From: Diphasiastrum complanatum | Lineage: Eukaryota; Streptophyta; Lycopodiopsida; Lycopodiales; Lycopodiaceae | Direction of reading: 5' to 3' | DNA: 64,000 bases | NCBI GenBank assembly: GCA_029204225.1 | Contig: CM055092.1 | Span: forward strand, 79,308,527-79,372,526 | Shown: positions 35,795-48,177 of the stretch, one piece after another | Position numbering within the stretch: position 1 is the stretch's first letter | Layout of the letters: the number at the start of each line of letters is the position of its first letter | Notes under the pieces: model-generated | Told to the model about the DNA's origin: nothing | The model's input: the letters and a program-made list of their open reading frames with translations, nothing else | The model's database searches: none | Made by a program: the position numbers and the translations under genes

Positions 35795-36697
35795 TGGTTA
35801 TCACTTGCAAAATCCGAGTCAGAATAACCAACAATAGAAAGATCTTTACTTTTATACAATAAACCATAATCAAAAAGATGAAGATATATATCTAAGCACT
35901 CTCTTGGCCATTTTCCAATGATAAATAGTAGGATTTTGCATAGCCTGGCTCAACTTATGAGCACTAAAGTTTATGTCAGGTCTAGTTATTGTGAGCCAAA
36001 TCAAGGAGCCTATAAGACTCCTAAAAAGTGTGATGTCCAGGAAGGATCTTTCATCACCTTTGTTAGGGTCTTTTACATTTTTCTCCATAGGAGTTTCTAT
36101 ACTTTTACAATCTAACATATTGAACATTTTTAACATTGAAAGAGCATACTTGGATTGACATACAAAAGCTTTATCTTTAAGAAAGTCAATCTCTAATCCT
36201 AGAATTTAGTGAATTTTTCCATGATCTTGCATCTTGAATTCAATCTTGGTTTCCTCAACTAACTTGATACAACTTCCTGTTAGAATGATATCATCAACAT
36301 AAATAAGAAGGATGACAATATCTTTACCAAAACTTGACATACAAGAAAGGATCATAGTTACTAAGATTGAATCCTAGTGACTCAAGAAAGGTGTTAAGTC
36401 GAGAATACCATGACCTTGGAGCTTGCTTTAGTCCATATAGACTTTTGAAGAGCAAGCAAACTTTGTCTTTGTCATGGATGAACCCAATAGGATGATCCAT
36501 ATAAATCTCTTCTTCTAGATATCCATTTAAAAATGCATTAGAGACATCTAATTGAAGAACTTGCCAATTGAAAAAACAAGCAATAGAAATTATGATTCTA
36601 ATTGATACCATCTTGGCAACTGGAGCAAAAGTCTCCTCATAATCAAGTCCATAAACTTGAGCAAAACCTTTAGCACAAAGTCTAGCCTCCCAGATAG
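35795..36697 (-). mobile_element. Copia reverse transcriptase / RNase H fragment
   Basis: Minus strand: ARLCAKGFAQVYGLDYEETF, QLDVSNAFLNGYLEEEIY, SLYGLKQAPRSWYSRLN, then after a frame change near 36324 YVDD at 36290-36301, and further on a clean frame with SLIWLTITRPDI and HWKMAKRVLRY. Close relative of the element at 25316-27548. It starts and ends inside the RT/RNase H region, so both sides are truncations. Confidence 0.88.
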
Positions 36698-36857
36698 GCT
36701 GCAGAGGTGTCCAGTGAGGTGTCACAGTGCACTACTAGTGGTGCATGGGCCTTGGAGAGTCTAAGTATACCTATTGGGCTCTCACTAGTGTATCCTTGAT
36801 TGTGAGACTAGTAGTCGTATGCTGCTGGTGTGATGCCTCATTCTTCTTTGAGATTGA
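36698..36857. other. Unassigned junction sequence
   Basis: 160 bp between the RT fragment and the next repeat; contains the word CTAGTAGTCG and no ORF. Nothing recognised. Confidence 0.2.
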
Positions 36858-38535
36858 TGTCATATAAATTACTACTTGTGCAAATAGACTTGGAATTCAA
36901 ATAAATTCTAAGGTTAAAGTGTTTCAATTTCTCTTTTGCGTAAATGGATTTTGATGGAATGGTGGTTTCTGCAACTCGTGTGGAAAATATTTGAAGGAAA
37001 AGTCTTGTTTGTAATAGAGTGAATCTTTTTATGGAATGCACTTCTTACTGACTTTTCATGGATTTAGATATTTTCATATGTCGTCTTTCCAGTTAACTTT
37101 TATATAACTTGCTAAATTTTTTTTTAAATAGGGGTGAAGTGATGGGATAAAATTCTATCTAAGGATCTATTGGTTGCATAGTTTTTGGAAGAGAACCAGT
37201 TGTGGTATAGAAATGAGACTTTTTCTGAAAGTAATTTTGGACATATTCAGAGTAAGATACATAATTGGAACTTTTTGAATAAGAGAAATTCTTTAGGGAT
37301 TGTCTGGACAATCTGGAACTAGAACATGTTTGAAATTTAAATCATCATCTATAAGTAGTACAATGAAAGGTCAAAAGTTACTAATTCCATTTTGATTGGA
37401 ATAGGAGTAATTTTGATAAAGATTTAAATCTGAATGTCTTTATTAAATCAATGTAATCTTAGTTTGAGTACTAGGATCAGAAAGGGGTTGATTGAGTGGA
37501 AGAAATTATGAGATTAGAGGAAATTGGATTGGAAAACTACTGGGAATGAATTTTATTCGTCTCAAAGATTTTTCGGATATGTTATTTACTCATGAGAAAT
37601 AGAAATTATTTCGTAGCTGAGTTACAAGATCTCAATGAGATATGTGAGTAACATATGTGGATTTTGGATGAATCTGTCAGATAAAAACGTGTTTGTGTGC
37701 TGGGTCATAGTGAGATTATTCACATATGTGCACAATTAGTCCTGCATGAATCTACTGTGTATTCCTGGCTACTAGGGTTATTTGGTGCACTTAACCTAGT
37801 CGGTGAACATAAGCATATGATCAAGTATTCTTTTGACAGGTAATTGCAGAGTTAACAAATCTTTGTATGGAAGATTTATGGATTAACTTATAAATGATTT
37901 GGGTAAGGATCTAAATGTGGTATCATACGAGTATAATTGAATTCTTCACCTATACATCTAAGATTTCTAATTCATTGGCAATTAACTTGAGTAGTTAATT
38001 ACTCCAAAATAAAAATAATTGGTAAAACGATCAGTGTGATGAGGAGTCACCAAAAACTCATGGTTTTGAACTATATTACTTATAAGACGCATGATTAGTG
38101 GATCATCAGGATTCAATCAGTTAAAATTTTGTGCATTGGATATACAATATTCTTGGTATAGGGCATTTCTTAGTTAAGGGATAAGACTTAGATCATTAGT
38201 GATTGTATCCCAGAGAGCTCAATTGGATAGCGAATCATAATGAATCCAAGAATAATAACTGAATTGACATTCAGCAGGACTTTGGGTATCTAGATTTGAT
38301 TCTAGATGTTAATCTAAAGTTTTTGTGATTGAAGATGATTGTCATTATCATTTTGGTATGCTTTCTGTCTTTAATCACCAGTGGCATATAGAACTTGAAT
38401 ATCTAACACTTCTGTCAGAGAATTCTGTGTGGAGAATGTTCTTAAAATCCAATATCTTCCTAGTGGGAAAGATTTTGGAATGATTCTTACTTTTCCTGAG
38501 TTATGTTGGACATATACTTCAGTATCCCTATACTG
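36858..38535 (+). repeat. LTR-like direct repeat, copy 1 (long form)
   Basis: Starts TGTCATATAAATTACTACTT. The same start, and later the block GATTGTATCCCAGAGAGCTC and the TTTTGGAATGATTCTTACTT end, recur in copy 2 at 39454-39985. Copy 1 has about 1.1 kb (36896-38027) that copy 2 lacks. AT-rich, no ORF. The placement either side of a short ORF suggests LTRs of a non-autonomous element. Confidence 0.65.
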
Positions 38536-38655
38536 ACGTTCATCACATATCAGAACTGCTCTATCATTCTATTCTCTAAGCAATCCAGATTCTTACATTA
38601 GCAATTTTTATATTGTTCATCGTATTTTCTTTGTTGGGGTAACGGCCTTATTCCG

Positions 38656-39189
38656 ATGCGGCCTATCAGACCACCCTGTGTGTCTCAGTCATTCCCAACA
38701 CTTGCTAAGCCTTTGCTCATGGCAATGGGGACCCATGAGCATGCCTTTTCAAACAAAATAAATATGGAGTTTATTAACATGGAATTTAGCACTTGGAATG
38801 AATCCAAGGCTAGATTTTATATTAACTTTCAGGGAGTCACTGACAAGGTGCGGGTCATTAAGGCCGCCCTTGCTGCCATAAGTACCACTTCTGGGCCTCG
38901 ACAAATCTCATCTCATAAACATGCCAAGTCCATTATCTAGCCTTTTGTTTATATTACCCTCAATCAGTATCACACGAATGATAGTTACCTGCTAGAAGCC
39001 ATTAGAGATCCCACCCCCCATGTTGTTGCACAACTTCTGAATAACTTCTTGATGGTTGGCAAGCTCAAGAAAGAAAGGATCTCTTCCCAGATCTTCCATC
39101 GCTTGGTTGACTCTAACTATGAGTTAGAAAAGAGGACCGTGCAACTGGGTTTTCTGGAAGGAAAAGCTGATGGTATGGGACATCAGTAA
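38656..39189 (+). pseudogene. Unknown ORF of a low-coding element (one internal stop)
   Basis: One frame of about 177 codons with a single TAG (38938-38940, where CAG is likely). Visible pieces are KARFYINFQGVTDKVRVIKA, ITLNQYHTNDSYLLEAIRD, HVVAQLLNNFLMVGKLKKER and a Glu/Lys-rich C-terminus likely to be helical. No retrotransposon enzyme motif. It lies between the two LTR-like repeats. The sequence from its 3' end onward (39141-39441) recurs in reverse at 61688-62000, so it belongs to a repeat family. Gag-like function is possible but not shown. Confidence 0.4.
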
Positions 39190-39453
39190 TTTTTGGAAAG
39201 GAAATTCTAGGATTGTAAAGATCTGATGATCAATGGTGTGTTTAGTACCTAGTCGCGATATGGGAAAGAAGAAAACCATTAGATCAAATGTGGGGTATTT
39301 TGGAAAATTTTGAAGTTGAATCTAGATCCTAATATGGTATCTCATTATTTACAAAATCATAGGCCCTCAAATCTATTTCTCACTTTCTTAATTAATCCTT
39401 AAACTATTTATTGATTCTTCCCAGCATGAAGTTATTCTTCTGAAAGACTGTTA

Positions 39454-39985
39454 TGTCATATAAATTACTACTTGTGTGAATAGACTTGGACTTTGTGTGA
39501 TGTGGATTCACCGAGAATTGATGGTTTTTTATTTATATTGCTTGTAAGACGCATGATTAGTGAATTATTTGGGTTCATCAGTTGAAATTATGTGCATTGG
39601 ATATACAATATTCTTGGGATAGAATATTCCTTAGTTAAGAAATAGACTCAGCTCATTAGTGATTGTATCCCAGAGAGCTCAAATGGATAACGAATCATAA
39701 TGAATCCAAGAATAACAACTGAATTGATATTCAGTAGGACTTTGGGCATCTAGATGTGATTCTAGATTGTAATCTAAAGTTTTTGTAGTTGAAGATGATT
39801 GTCATTTGGTATGCTTTCTGTCTTTACTTACTAGTGGTTTATAGAACTTGAATATCTCGCATTTCAGTTAAAATCCTGATTGGAAAGTATTCCTAGAATC
39901 CAGTATTTTCCTGTTGGAAAAGATTTTGGAATGATTCTTACTTTTCCTGAGTTATGTGAAACATATACTCTAGTATCCTGTAAAT
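39454..39985 (+). repeat. LTR-like direct repeat, copy 2 (short form)
   Basis: Collinear with copy 1 (36858-38535) apart from the 1.1-kb deletion. Shared words include GTGCATTGGATATACAATAT, ATGAATCCAAGAATAA and GATGATTGTCAT. Preceded by no clear polypurine tract. Confidence 0.65.
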
Positions 39986-41430
39986 GATTAAATATGATTT
40001 TGATTCCAGAAAATTATGATTGACGAATCATATGAATCTAAATATATATGGTTGACGAATCATAAATAGATACTTAATTATTGTCAGAGGATTATAAGGA
40101 ATTGTAATGATTCTTAAGTTTGATGATCAATTCTTGATCTATTATTTGAGTAAGAATTCGAATCATTGTTTTTGAATCTCTCTACTCCAATGTTATATTT
40201 GAGGACCTATGGATCTCACAGACATTCCACAAGATAAGTTATCTTATTTGTGGAGAATTAATTAGTCTAGTGGATGCTATTCTACTACAGTTTATGGTCT
40301 GCAGATGCGTGAGTACAGTTCTTCATCTGATTGGATCTCCAAGTTATCATAGGAGACATACAAGTATATTAAGGTGAATGAATGCTATTTTCTTGCATTT
40401 GGTGCTAGAAACAGGAGCATTTAACTCAAAAGAGTATCTGGGGTACTCAGAGTTGAGTTTTAATAATTCTATATCTTAGTGATTCTCCTAGAGATTCTAG
40501 CTAAATGAATTATCATATCTTAGAATTTGGATTCTCAGGATATTTTTACTTGAAAGCTAACGAATTATCTGTTAGAGTTGTGGATAATTTCAAACTGTAA
40601 TTGTAATTATTTTATTATTTCTTTAACTTTAATCTCTTAAGTTAGGTTATTTCACCCAGTGTTTCATGTAAGTGTTTTACATGAAGATGATGTTACTAGC
40701 TTGTGATGAATATAACCCAGATGGAAAATTTATCGCTTAGTATACTTTTCAAACCTGAGTTATACTCCAGTGTAGAGAATATCATTTGGAAGATAGGATT
40801 ATCTCTGAGTACTTGTTTGAAGTGAAAGTTTAACTAAGGATAATGATTTTTTAGGTTGATACTTAAAGTTAAAAGAACTGTTCATGTTATTCTTTCTTGT
40901 TTAGAGAGCTTCTAAGGATGGAATCAGTTTAAGGAGGGAAGAATGTTATGTTCATGGCCAACAAGTAGGATTCAGTATACTCCTAGTCTTGGATACACGG
41001 TACTCCAGTAAACAAGCTGTTAGTTATGCCACGTCATACTGGATGTGACCCGAAAGTAACTAATATCCTTGTGAGGCCCAGAACACACTAAATGGAGTTT
41101 AGACAAGGTTTGAGACAGTGTATGCATGTTATCAATAGCAATTCTATGAATAAGTGGTCCATGCTTAGGACTCTATTCTAGGTGAATCTATGTATAGGGA
41201 ACTTAGGGCTATGCATGGCTATGTGCCCAGGTTGCTTTTGGCTCTATATATTGAGGCCAAACTCGCCCTACTCCTCTTTGTGATCATGGATTCATTGCCA
41301 GGGTTTCACTCTACATTCATGCCTCTTATTCCTTGGCTTGGGGGTGAAGCTTCTAGAGTTGATTGGTTACTTCTACTTGGTTGGGTGGTTGCTCCATAGT
41401 GTGTTTTCCATTGTGGTTTATCTTGTAAGC
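39986..41430 (+). other. Non-coding repeat-like sequence with a polypurine tract near 40932-40947
   Basis: AT-rich and without ORFs up to 40930. AGTTTAAGGAGGGAAGAATG then TTATG looks like a Gypsy polypurine tract and LTR start; a near copy is on the minus strand at 27549-27641. 40948-41430 may be that LTR. A 69-codon hydrophobic ORF at 41190-41399 is likely chance. Confidence 0.35.
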
Positions 41431-42701
41431 AGGATCAGATTCATGATGGAGAGCTTGTACAAATTGTCCTTAATGGTCTAGGAGATGAGTTTGCAAATTT
41501 GGTCCAAAGTTTTGCCATCCAAGACACTTTGCCAACTATAGAAAAACTTCACAGTGTATTAGTGGCTGAAGAGTGTAGGATGCTCCATGCAAAATCTAGG
41601 ATGAGTTCCTTGTCTTTGCAAAATGGTGATGAGAAAGCCAATTTCTCATTCAAGGGCAAGATCTTGGCAAAGTGTGATCTTGCTTGCATTGAGGAGGAGC
41701 ATCAAAAGGAGGAAGATCTTGAGGATCAGCCTCAAAGCATGAGAGTTCCAAGGGAGTCCTCAATGACAATGGCCAAGTCATCAAATTGCATGCAAATTGT
41801 CCATTCAAGTGTGCATCTTGCAAGGGTGGTGAGCATTGGAGAGTCTACTATCTTTGAATACTTTTTGGAAAGTATTAGTAGACATGAGGTGACTTGTTTC
41901 TTACCTTTAAGATTCATGGTGTTTATTACTTTGTATGACAAGACAATGAAATGGGATGCTTTGAAATCTACATTTGTTGTTGATAAAGCAATTTCATTGG
42001 ATAGCTATTTTTGTAATAGTTTGAATAGAGTCATAAAAGATGAAACATCATTTTCTTTGGAAATCTTTGTGTCCACATGCTTTGTGCATGATCATTCCAA
42101 TGTAAGGACCAAAGATTATCATATTTCAAAGTAGTGTTTTGCTCTTCAAGTAGAGATTGTAGAATCTACTTGTTTTCAACCAAAGAATTTGTCAATGGTG
42201 AAAATGTGATCTTTCAAGAGTGGAAGATTTGTAAACTTGAAGAAGCACCTTTGGATCAACACCATATTCAATTCATTGATTTTTTGGAGTCAAGTCAAGT
42301 GGAGGAGCAAGCTCAAGACCCAAGGACTCCAAGAAGAACCTTGAGTATCAAGATGGAGCCATCTAGGCTCAATCATATGGATCAAGCAAGGCAAGTTGTC
42401 TTTGGCAACATTATGTATGCACTTAATAGTTTTATTGATGTATCTTCAAGTGCACAAAATGCCTTGGAATCCATGGCTTGGCATGATGTATAGTTTTTGA
42501 AGTGTGCTACATGTATATAGACACATTTGTGGAACATCTTGTAAGGGATCCTTTAAGAGGTGGTGAAAGATCCTTCATGGACATCATTCTCTATTGGAGT
42601 TTCAAAAGTTCCTTGTTTGTAGCTGGATTTTCTAGACACTTCTAAAAGCTTTCATTCATCTATCAAGAGAGTTGTAAATAGATCAAGCTAAATTTGGGGA
42701 G
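41431..42701 (+). mobile_element. Shrunken Copia derivative with a 211-codon chimeric ORF
   Basis: Gag part at 41431-41660 (ELVQIVLNGLGDEFANLVQS, KLHSVLVAEE) matches the gag at 23328. From about 41661 to 42120 the same frame stays open through sequence that shows no Copia motif. Then 42134-42490 resembles the linker between integrase and RT (YLFSTKEFVNGENVIFQE, a PRTPRR motif), and the polypurine word TTGGGGAG ends at 42701. Protease, integrase, RT and RNase H are absent, so it could move only with help from others. Confidence 0.6.
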
Positions 42702-43403
42702 TGTGAAGAATTGCCAAAAATTGGCAAATCTAGCTTGATCAAAAACCATGTAGTATAATGTAAATTTTGTACATAAGTGGATTCCACACATGTGAGGCCA
42801 AGATGCCACGTGTCAACCCACTCCTAATGTAGGTGAGGTCAAGTCCATAGGGTTGGTCATGTCATTTTGGTAGTGATTCCTAGTTTATAGGACCTAAATC
42901 CTAGATTTAAGGTGAAAATTTGACCAACTAGCTATCTATCAAGCATGACTGTAGGAAACAGACTAGGGTTTCATTTTAGGTCAAGGAGGGTGAGTTAACT
43001 TCCTTTTTACATGCTGGAAATCCACCTAACTTCAAGAAGGAAGTCGAATCTGCTATGTATTCCCTCTCTCCATAGTGAGAAGATAGAAAATTTTTGGAGC
43101 TCATTGGCAATCTCAAGCTAGTTCACTATGTACATTGAGTTTTTGTGATCCAAATGAAACCAAATCAATTTCTACTTGTTTCTCAGGTTGAAGGCCGTAC
43201 TACAACCTGTAGTACACATGTGTGGGCTCGGATTTCAATGTTTATCAATGCTTTTGATTGTTAATGCTTGTTGTTTGTCAAATTGCCAATCTAGATCAAC
43301 TTTTTTGTGTCTAGTTTTTTGATAGATTGTTAAGCAAGCATCCAATCACTCTTGTGGATCTTTTCTAGACCCATTTATGGTCCTAAAGTATAGTACTTTC
43401 ACA
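42702..43403 (+). mobile_element. 3' LTR of the shrunken Copia derivative (about 702 bp)
   Basis: Begins TGTGAAGAATTGCC directly after the polypurine word and ends, by my choice, at TTTCACA, giving matching TGTGAA/TTCACA ends. Contains ACACATGTG near-palindromes at about 42786 and 43221. The right end is the less certain one. Confidence 0.5.
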
Positions 43404-44181
<778 letters not shown>

Positions 44182-44379
44182 CATGAAATAAGTAGGTAGG
44201 TTGATGCTTATCACCAAGCCTTGATCTATTCAAAACTTTGAATAATTTCTAGTTTTTTTAGTTGCTTTATGGGTGAAACTTAAGAGTTGGAGTGTATCCA
44301 TGATCTAATAATTTCACACTTAGACTGTTCAATTTAAAAAAGCTAGTTTGTTGTTGCCCAATAATTCAAATACTAAAGA

Positions 44380-46480
44380 AATTGAGCAAATATGTGCCCA
44401 ATCCTATCACACGGTACGTAGTCAATCTTTTTCTTCTCTCGAATCACCAATGCCGCACATTGGCTTGTTGTTTTTGTCTCTTGTGGCCTCATATCACATC
44501 AAGCCAAGTGTTTTTTTGACCTCTTGCATGTACATATGTACCCACATCACTTGTCGTTACCAGTGTAGCGGTTCTCAATAATCTTAAAGCTTGGCAATTT
44601 TCAATTTGTCGATTATTAATCTATCAAGAACTATTGGGTCCTGTATGAGGTTCTCGACATATATTATTTGGGTAAATAATAATTGCAATAATAAATATTT
44701 ATGTTTAAATTTTTATGAAGAGCAAGAACATCTTAAGAGTTTTGGCCAACATTGATTGTACATAAAAATCACACCGTACTTCACACTACAATCACTTCTT
44801 TAGAAATTTCTAATAAAATCCTTGTTGCCCACTATTTACTTGTTGGCCCACCACTTGTTGCCCCCCTCCACAAGCTTGTAAGAAAAGTTTGATTTTTAAA
44901 ATTCGTTGTAAGGTCAATCAATCCTAAAATTGTACCCCCCCTCCATAGGATGATATGGTTTTCAACTTCAATCCAGGGCTTAGAGGGACCCGATAGTCCT
45001 TGACCATGGTCAGTTGCCACAAAAATCCATACCCATCAATTATACGTAGGAGCATGTTCCTAAAAAACAACATACCCGTCAGTTAGGGTCTCTAGAAGCG
45101 GCTTGAGAATTGGCCAAAAAGTGAATACTCGGCCAACAATGGTCGTTATCTACATCTAATGTTCAATGCTTACTTGTTTACTAATCCATTAGGTCATAAA
45201 CAAGTTGGTTCGACTCTTAATTTTACGGTTTTCAAGGTTTGGACATTGAAGTTGTACAATTGCAAAAATAGAAGGTGATTTGTTTTCGCATATGCTTGGT
45301 GGTAATCATGATCGATGGCTTAATTCCATGATATAAGTAAAATTTTAAATTTATTCTTGGTGATAATGATGATCAATGGTGTAATTGATTACACACTTTT
45401 AAAATTTTTAGGCACTCCATATTCAAATTAAGTAGGAGATATTGGGTTCAATAACACATAACCAATTATCAACTTTTTTGGTGTAGTAGAGAGGACTTGT
45501 GAGTTTTGCCGCTAGGCCCACTAATCTAGCTAGGCACAATGCGAACTAATGATGCGACAAGGTGTGATTTCTAGACTTGTCACTGAACACTAGCCTCACA
45601 AAGGGTTTCCCCATCTGTTGACTCCTCATGACATTCCCTCAGAAGTGTGGTAGGCATCTCAGACTTTCTTGATAGAGGTTGCGTGGGGTTTGCATCCACT
45701 AAAAAACATTGATGGAGGCTATGTCGCCATCACTTAGTTGGTGCAAGTAGTCCTAGTCTTTGATCAACCCCAAAGTTGTCACCAGACCAATAAAGAGATG
45801 GGCCCTTAATGTGCACCCTGGTGACCGTGGGTGGCAACATTTAGAGCATGGTTGCCCCAATTTGCGTTAAGCGGCCACTGCCCAACACTCCATACCCCAT
45901 CCGTTCGAAATTTACCCACACTTATTGGGGTTATGCCGTAGTGGTAGGGACTCATTATGAGGGGTTGAATTACTAAGTTATCTATGTAGGTAATGGTTAA
46001 TAAATAGTGAGAGTGTACCACCACCTTGCAAAGCTTATGCACCACATGGTGCAAAGTCTCAAGGGGGTTTGGTTGGCCACTCCTCAAGAGAGTGCAAGCT
46101 ATTGTTGCAAAGACTTTATTATTCTAAACTAAGAGTGAGTCACAATAGTCAATCTTTTTTCTTTGCTTGGATGACACATGCCTCACAATGGCGTAATGTT
46201 TTTGTCACTTGTAGTCACATCAAGCCATGTGTTTTTTTTTAAGTCTTACACAAACATCACTTTCTCATACTAGTGCAGTCATTACCCACTTCTCACGTTC
46301 TACACTGTTTAATAACTCACAAGGTCACAACCAAGCCGGTTTGACACTCGATTTTAGGGTTTTCAAGGTTCAATCACCAGGATAATATAATTTAAAAAGC
46401 ATTGAGTAATTTTGTTCCTCGTGTGCTCGATAACAATCATGATCGACCATGTAATTCCTTAATATAAACAAAAATCTAAC
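44380..46480 (+). repeat. Diverged direct duplication
   Basis: The block AGTCAATCTTTTT, then a TTGTTTTTGTCTCTTGTGG-type word, then CATCAAGCCA at 44405-44520 returns at 46148-46240. The block GGTCATAAACAAGTTGGTTC with TTTTCAAGGTT and ATCATGATCGA at 45190-45330 returns at 46325-46470. Order is kept, but the spacing is shorter in the second copy. No coding function is seen anywhere in 44179-46500. Confidence 0.6.
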
Positions 46481-46499
46481 ATCTCGTCCTCTCAAAACT

Positions 46500-47696
46500 T
46501 TAGGAAACCTTCGATGAAATTTTAAATAATCTACATAATTTTGATTCTCTTAAACATTTAAGTTCTTTTAATCAAGTGCTCCGAAGGAAATTAATTACGA
46601 CGTACCGAGTAAGGATACTACACAACCCAATTTGTGAAAAAATTTGGTGTCCCAAAGAGTACCTTTTTCCTTTAGAATTCTTAGACTAAAGAGCACAACT
46701 TAGACCAAGACCAGAGAAAGTGTTGTTTTTCTTTTAAAGTTTGAAGGTCAAGTATGTACTCGAGACCAAGTCATGGTTTTGGGCCGGGGTCCACGCGCTC
46801 TCCCTTCTTTTTTGACTTGAATAAATCAGCAGCAGGAAGGGCAACTTCCTTCTTGTGTACTGCAGGGCACTGATTTTGACGGGGGCCGCGCGTTCCAAAG
46901 TGACAGTTTCTAGATGCAGTCGTACTCAATATGACTTTCAAAGCCTTGAGGGTTCTCCATGACTTTCAAAAGGTTCATTTCAAAGTGAAAGGTCGTTGAT
47001 CATCTTAGACCATGACTTTCAACGCTTCTAATTTTCCCCAAAGGGTGAGGGCTTCAAATTTCAACATTACCTACAATCGTCATTCCACAAGGTGTTGGGA
47101 CTAGGGCAAAAAGCTTCAATATCACTCTATGTATTGAAGAGGGTTGATTGTTGGTTGGGATTTGGCATGCCTTTGAGGGGAGGAGTGTTGTAAAGGAGAG
47201 CTTTTATAGTGGAGAGCAACGAAGGGGTGTCAACTTTTGTTCCTTATCTGATCGAAAGATGTAAAAAGAATAATAGAATTAATTTCTAGTTCAAACTCAC
47301 CACAGAGAGGCACGTCGTCACGTCGGAACATATGATTGTGAAAGCTTACTACCGCTTTGTTGCAAAGCTAAAAAAACTATGACCAAGACCAAGAGCATAT
47401 TTGTCGGGGAGGTTGGAGAATGAAAAGAAAAAGTCTCAATTTTCAATTCAAAGTCACCTAGGAAAATATTTGGTCAAATTTAAGAGGATCATGATTAGAT
47501 CAAAGGTAGAATGGAGTACTTAGTCAAATTGAGATTTCTTAATTCTGGAGTCTTTGACATCTTACTCCTCTCAATAGTTGGAAAGTTCCTTCTTTTTGCA
47601 TATATAGTTGGGAATCCTTGGGATTTTACTCAGATCTCTATGTCTCTACCCCACTCTCTCTCTCTCATATTTTTTTTTGGACAACACACATAGGAG
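46500..47696 (+). promoter_or_regulatory. Likely upstream regulatory region of the WRKY gene
   Basis: W-box cores (TTGACT/TTGACC), the binding sites of WRKY factors, occur at 46812-46817 (plus) and as complements at 47472-47477 and 47522-47527. TATATAG at 47601-47607 could be a TATA box, which would put the transcript start near 47635 and give a 5' leader of about 540 nt that includes the minisatellite. All of this is inference from short words; no coding feature is seen here. Confidence 0.35.
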
Positions 47697-48110
47697 ATGC
47701 AGAGATTGCTAAGAACATAGTCTGATTGCAATTCAGGGAAAACCCATCCTGGAACAATAGAGAGAGGGAGATATAGAGATTGCAAGAACATAGTCTCATT
47801 GCAATTCAGGAAAAACCCATCCTGGAAATATAGAGAGAGGGAGATATAGAGATTGCTAAGAACTTAGTCTGATTGCAGTTCAGCGAAAACCCATCCTGGA
47901 ACAATAGAGAGAGGGAGAATATAGATTGCTGAGAACAGAGTCTGATTGCTGGAACAATAGAGAGAGGGAGAATATAGATTGCTGAGGACAGAGTCTGATT
48001 GCAGTTCAGGGAAAACCCATCTTGGAACAATAGAAGAGAGGGAGATATAGAGATTGCTAAGAACATAGTCTGATTTCAGGGAAAAACCCATCCTGGAACA
48101 ATAGAACAAG
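47697..48110. repeat. Six-unit minisatellite (about 75 bp) in the WRKY leader/promoter
   Basis: Units begin near 47699, 47776, 47849, 47925, 47976 and 48049. Each reads GAGATTGCTAAGAACATAGT, then CTGATTGCAATTCAGGGAAA, then CCCATCCTGGAACAATAGAG. The fourth unit has an internal deletion and the sixth is trimmed. The array ends 68 bp before the WRKY start codon. Confidence 0.9.
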
Positions 48111-48112
48111 CT

Positions 48113-48174
48113 ATGGCCAAAGAAAGAAGACCTTGATGTGCCTTAGAAGCCCTAAGGTTTTGAGGGAAGGATAG
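48113..48174 (+). promoter_or_regulatory. Two overlapping short uORFs before the WRKY start
   Basis: uORF1 (48113-48136) encodes MAKERRP. Its TGA shares the final A with the ATG of uORF2 (48136-48174; MCLRSPKVLREG). uORF2 ends three bases before the main ATG. If the transcript includes them, they would lower or condition WRKY translation. Confidence 0.5.
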
Positions 48175-48177
48175 AAA

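Noticed and set aside
41499-42134. 211-codon ORF as a host gene
   Set aside because: Its first 55 codons are Copia gag and it is followed by a Copia linker, polypurine word and LTR.
47697-48110. CRISPR-like regular repeats
   Set aside because: Units are directly adjacent with no spacers, the host is a plant, and no cas gene is present; this is a minisatellite.
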